Positions 62,916 to 64,000 of a stretch of 64,000 nt of DNA are shown here, piece by piece. Positions within the stretch are counted from its first letter, which is position 1, and each line of letters starts with the position of its first letter. Where the stretch lies: the NCBI GenBank assembly GCA_022539475.1, contig VCMS01000019.1, positions 124,001 to 188,000 of the forward strand, written 5' to 3'. Source of the stretch: Gracilaria domingensis. Taxonomy: Eukaryota; Rhodophyta; Florideophyceae; Gracilariales; Gracilariaceae. Both the position numbers and the translations under genes were made by a program. Below the pieces are notes generated by a model. The model ran no database searches, was not told the DNA's origin, and saw nothing but the letters and a program-made list of their open reading frames with translations.

Positions 62916-64000
62916 GGCGCGGGTCCTCCACATTGTTCAAGTCTTTGGCAACATGCGAAGAACATCTTCATAGCGACAACCGGATACGCTCGCAATCCCG
63001 ATGATCACTGGGAGGCCTGGGCCTGATCGAACTCATGAAAAAATTCTCTTATAAAACGAAGAAAAAGCATAGTTGCAATGAGCAACAATAATTACGATAT
63101 CTGGTCACGGCTTTTCCTGTTTCGAAGTCCCTGAACGCAATACCCAGTACTGGACACACCAAATATAGGCCGCTATAGAGTCACGCAAATTGCGCACAGG
63201 GACGACGGTATCTTTGGTACGTAATTGGTCCAATATCGTGGAATGGATGCTTTTTGGCATGAATGCAGCAGACTGGGTTTCTTTACGTGTACTTCTTTGA
63301 ACTCTGATCGGCCGATAGCTCGGGCAGGAGGAGAGCGTTCTGTCCGATTGTTCTTCCTATTTGTACTCCCACCGGTACCACTCTCATCATCTTCCTTCTT
63401 TCCGTCTACAACGGCAACCCTAGTTCTACAGTTGTTGCCCGATACTGCGTCGCTCAGCAGCAGTTCTGGCACTCCTTCTCAATACCGCACCCTGCAACAC
63501 CATCGACACATTTCATACAGAGTCCAGTAGTCTGTCGATATGTCCACATTACTGTAGAGATAGTTACATGCGGTACTGAGCGACGCACGAATCTTCACTG
63601 TTGCAATGAACCTCAATTCTGAAGGCCTTAAAACCACGTTTCTTGAGCTATCGATCTCCGTCAAGGGCGTGTATGGTGGAATACGATGTTGGAAGACAAA
63701 AGAAACGGATGCACGGAGCTTTCAGTAGCATCAGGGACGATGAGAAAGAACACACTCTTTGGATACGTTTCTGGCTTTGCACAACGAGACCCAAGTTTAG
63801 ACGTACGCAACAAAGGCCAATGTAGAGGTACAATGGTCGGGCCCAAGGTGTTGTCAGTAAGATTGCAATACCATCAAAAAGTGCACGCAACAGGTTCATG
63901 CAACATAAACGGTTTGCTCCCGCATCTCTCGTGAGGTTGAACATTTGCAATCACATAAGAAGACCCAACTGTGGTCAAGCCGTCGCTGGCAAATCTTTGG
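62916..64000. other. Intergenic to window end, no gene recognised
   Basis: Only short overlapping frames on both strands. GTAC-type motifs occur at about 63208-63222 (GGTATCTTTGGTAC). Confidence 0.45.

Overview
The window looks like nuclear DNA of a multicellular red alga. Nearly all genes are single open frames with few or no introns, and many have very GC-rich 5' ends and bidirectional promoters set in 40-50 % GC intergenic DNA. The gene set points the same way: a respiratory burst oxidase with the red-algal insertion of extra membrane helices between the two NADPH-binding halves, a CBM20-bearing SEX4/laforin-type glucan phosphatase (floridean starch lives in the cytosol), and a Golgi-type sulfotransferase-like protein (sulfated galactans). 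A Chondrus-like florideophyte is the best guess; this is inference from gene content, not from a database match.

Layout. 0-5.6 kb: a secreted IPT/glucose-sorbosone-dehydrogenase-like protein, a PH-domain protein and a divergent BAR-like coiled-coil protein. 7.8-13 kb: an APH-fold kinase-like gene facing a formin. 14.9-21 kb: a WD40/coiled-coil protein divergent from a remarkable BED-finger/threonine-deaminase fusion, followed by a triple-CBM20 glucan phosphatase. 21.3-29.6 kb: a DnaJ-type zinc-finger protein (probably spliced), a secreted Lys/Cys-rich protein, an orphan coiled-coil protein and an orphan multi-pass membrane protein. 30.8-33.8 kb: a sulfotransferase-like frame and a secreted subtilisin. 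37.8-44.4 kb: an MDR oxidoreductase divergent from the NADPH oxidase, then a small zinc-finger protein. 44.4-60.2 kb: about 16 kb with no convincing gene, holding microsatellites, hairpins, a hAT-like MITE and a SINE-like copy. 60.3-62.9 kb: a family X DNA polymerase (frameshifted in this assembly) tail-to-tail with a TMEM223-like gene, and a small divergent ORF.

Most noteworthy: (1) the gene at 16.8-19.2 kb joins a BED zinc finger to a threonine-deaminase fold that has lost every PLP-contact motif, including the Schiff-base lysine, but keeps two C-terminal ACT-like regions. It reads like a former biosynthetic enzyme turned into a DNA-binding amino-acid sensor. (2) Four copies of a short non-LTR retroposon share a 3' stem-loop whose paired bases covary between copies, and three of them have clear 10-13 bp target duplications. 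(3) A 523-bp hAT-type MITE has a perfect 8-bp target duplication.

The genes do not form one pathway. Several fit red-algal themes: starch turnover, extracellular matrix and its sulfation, the oxidative burst, and membrane/actin dynamics.
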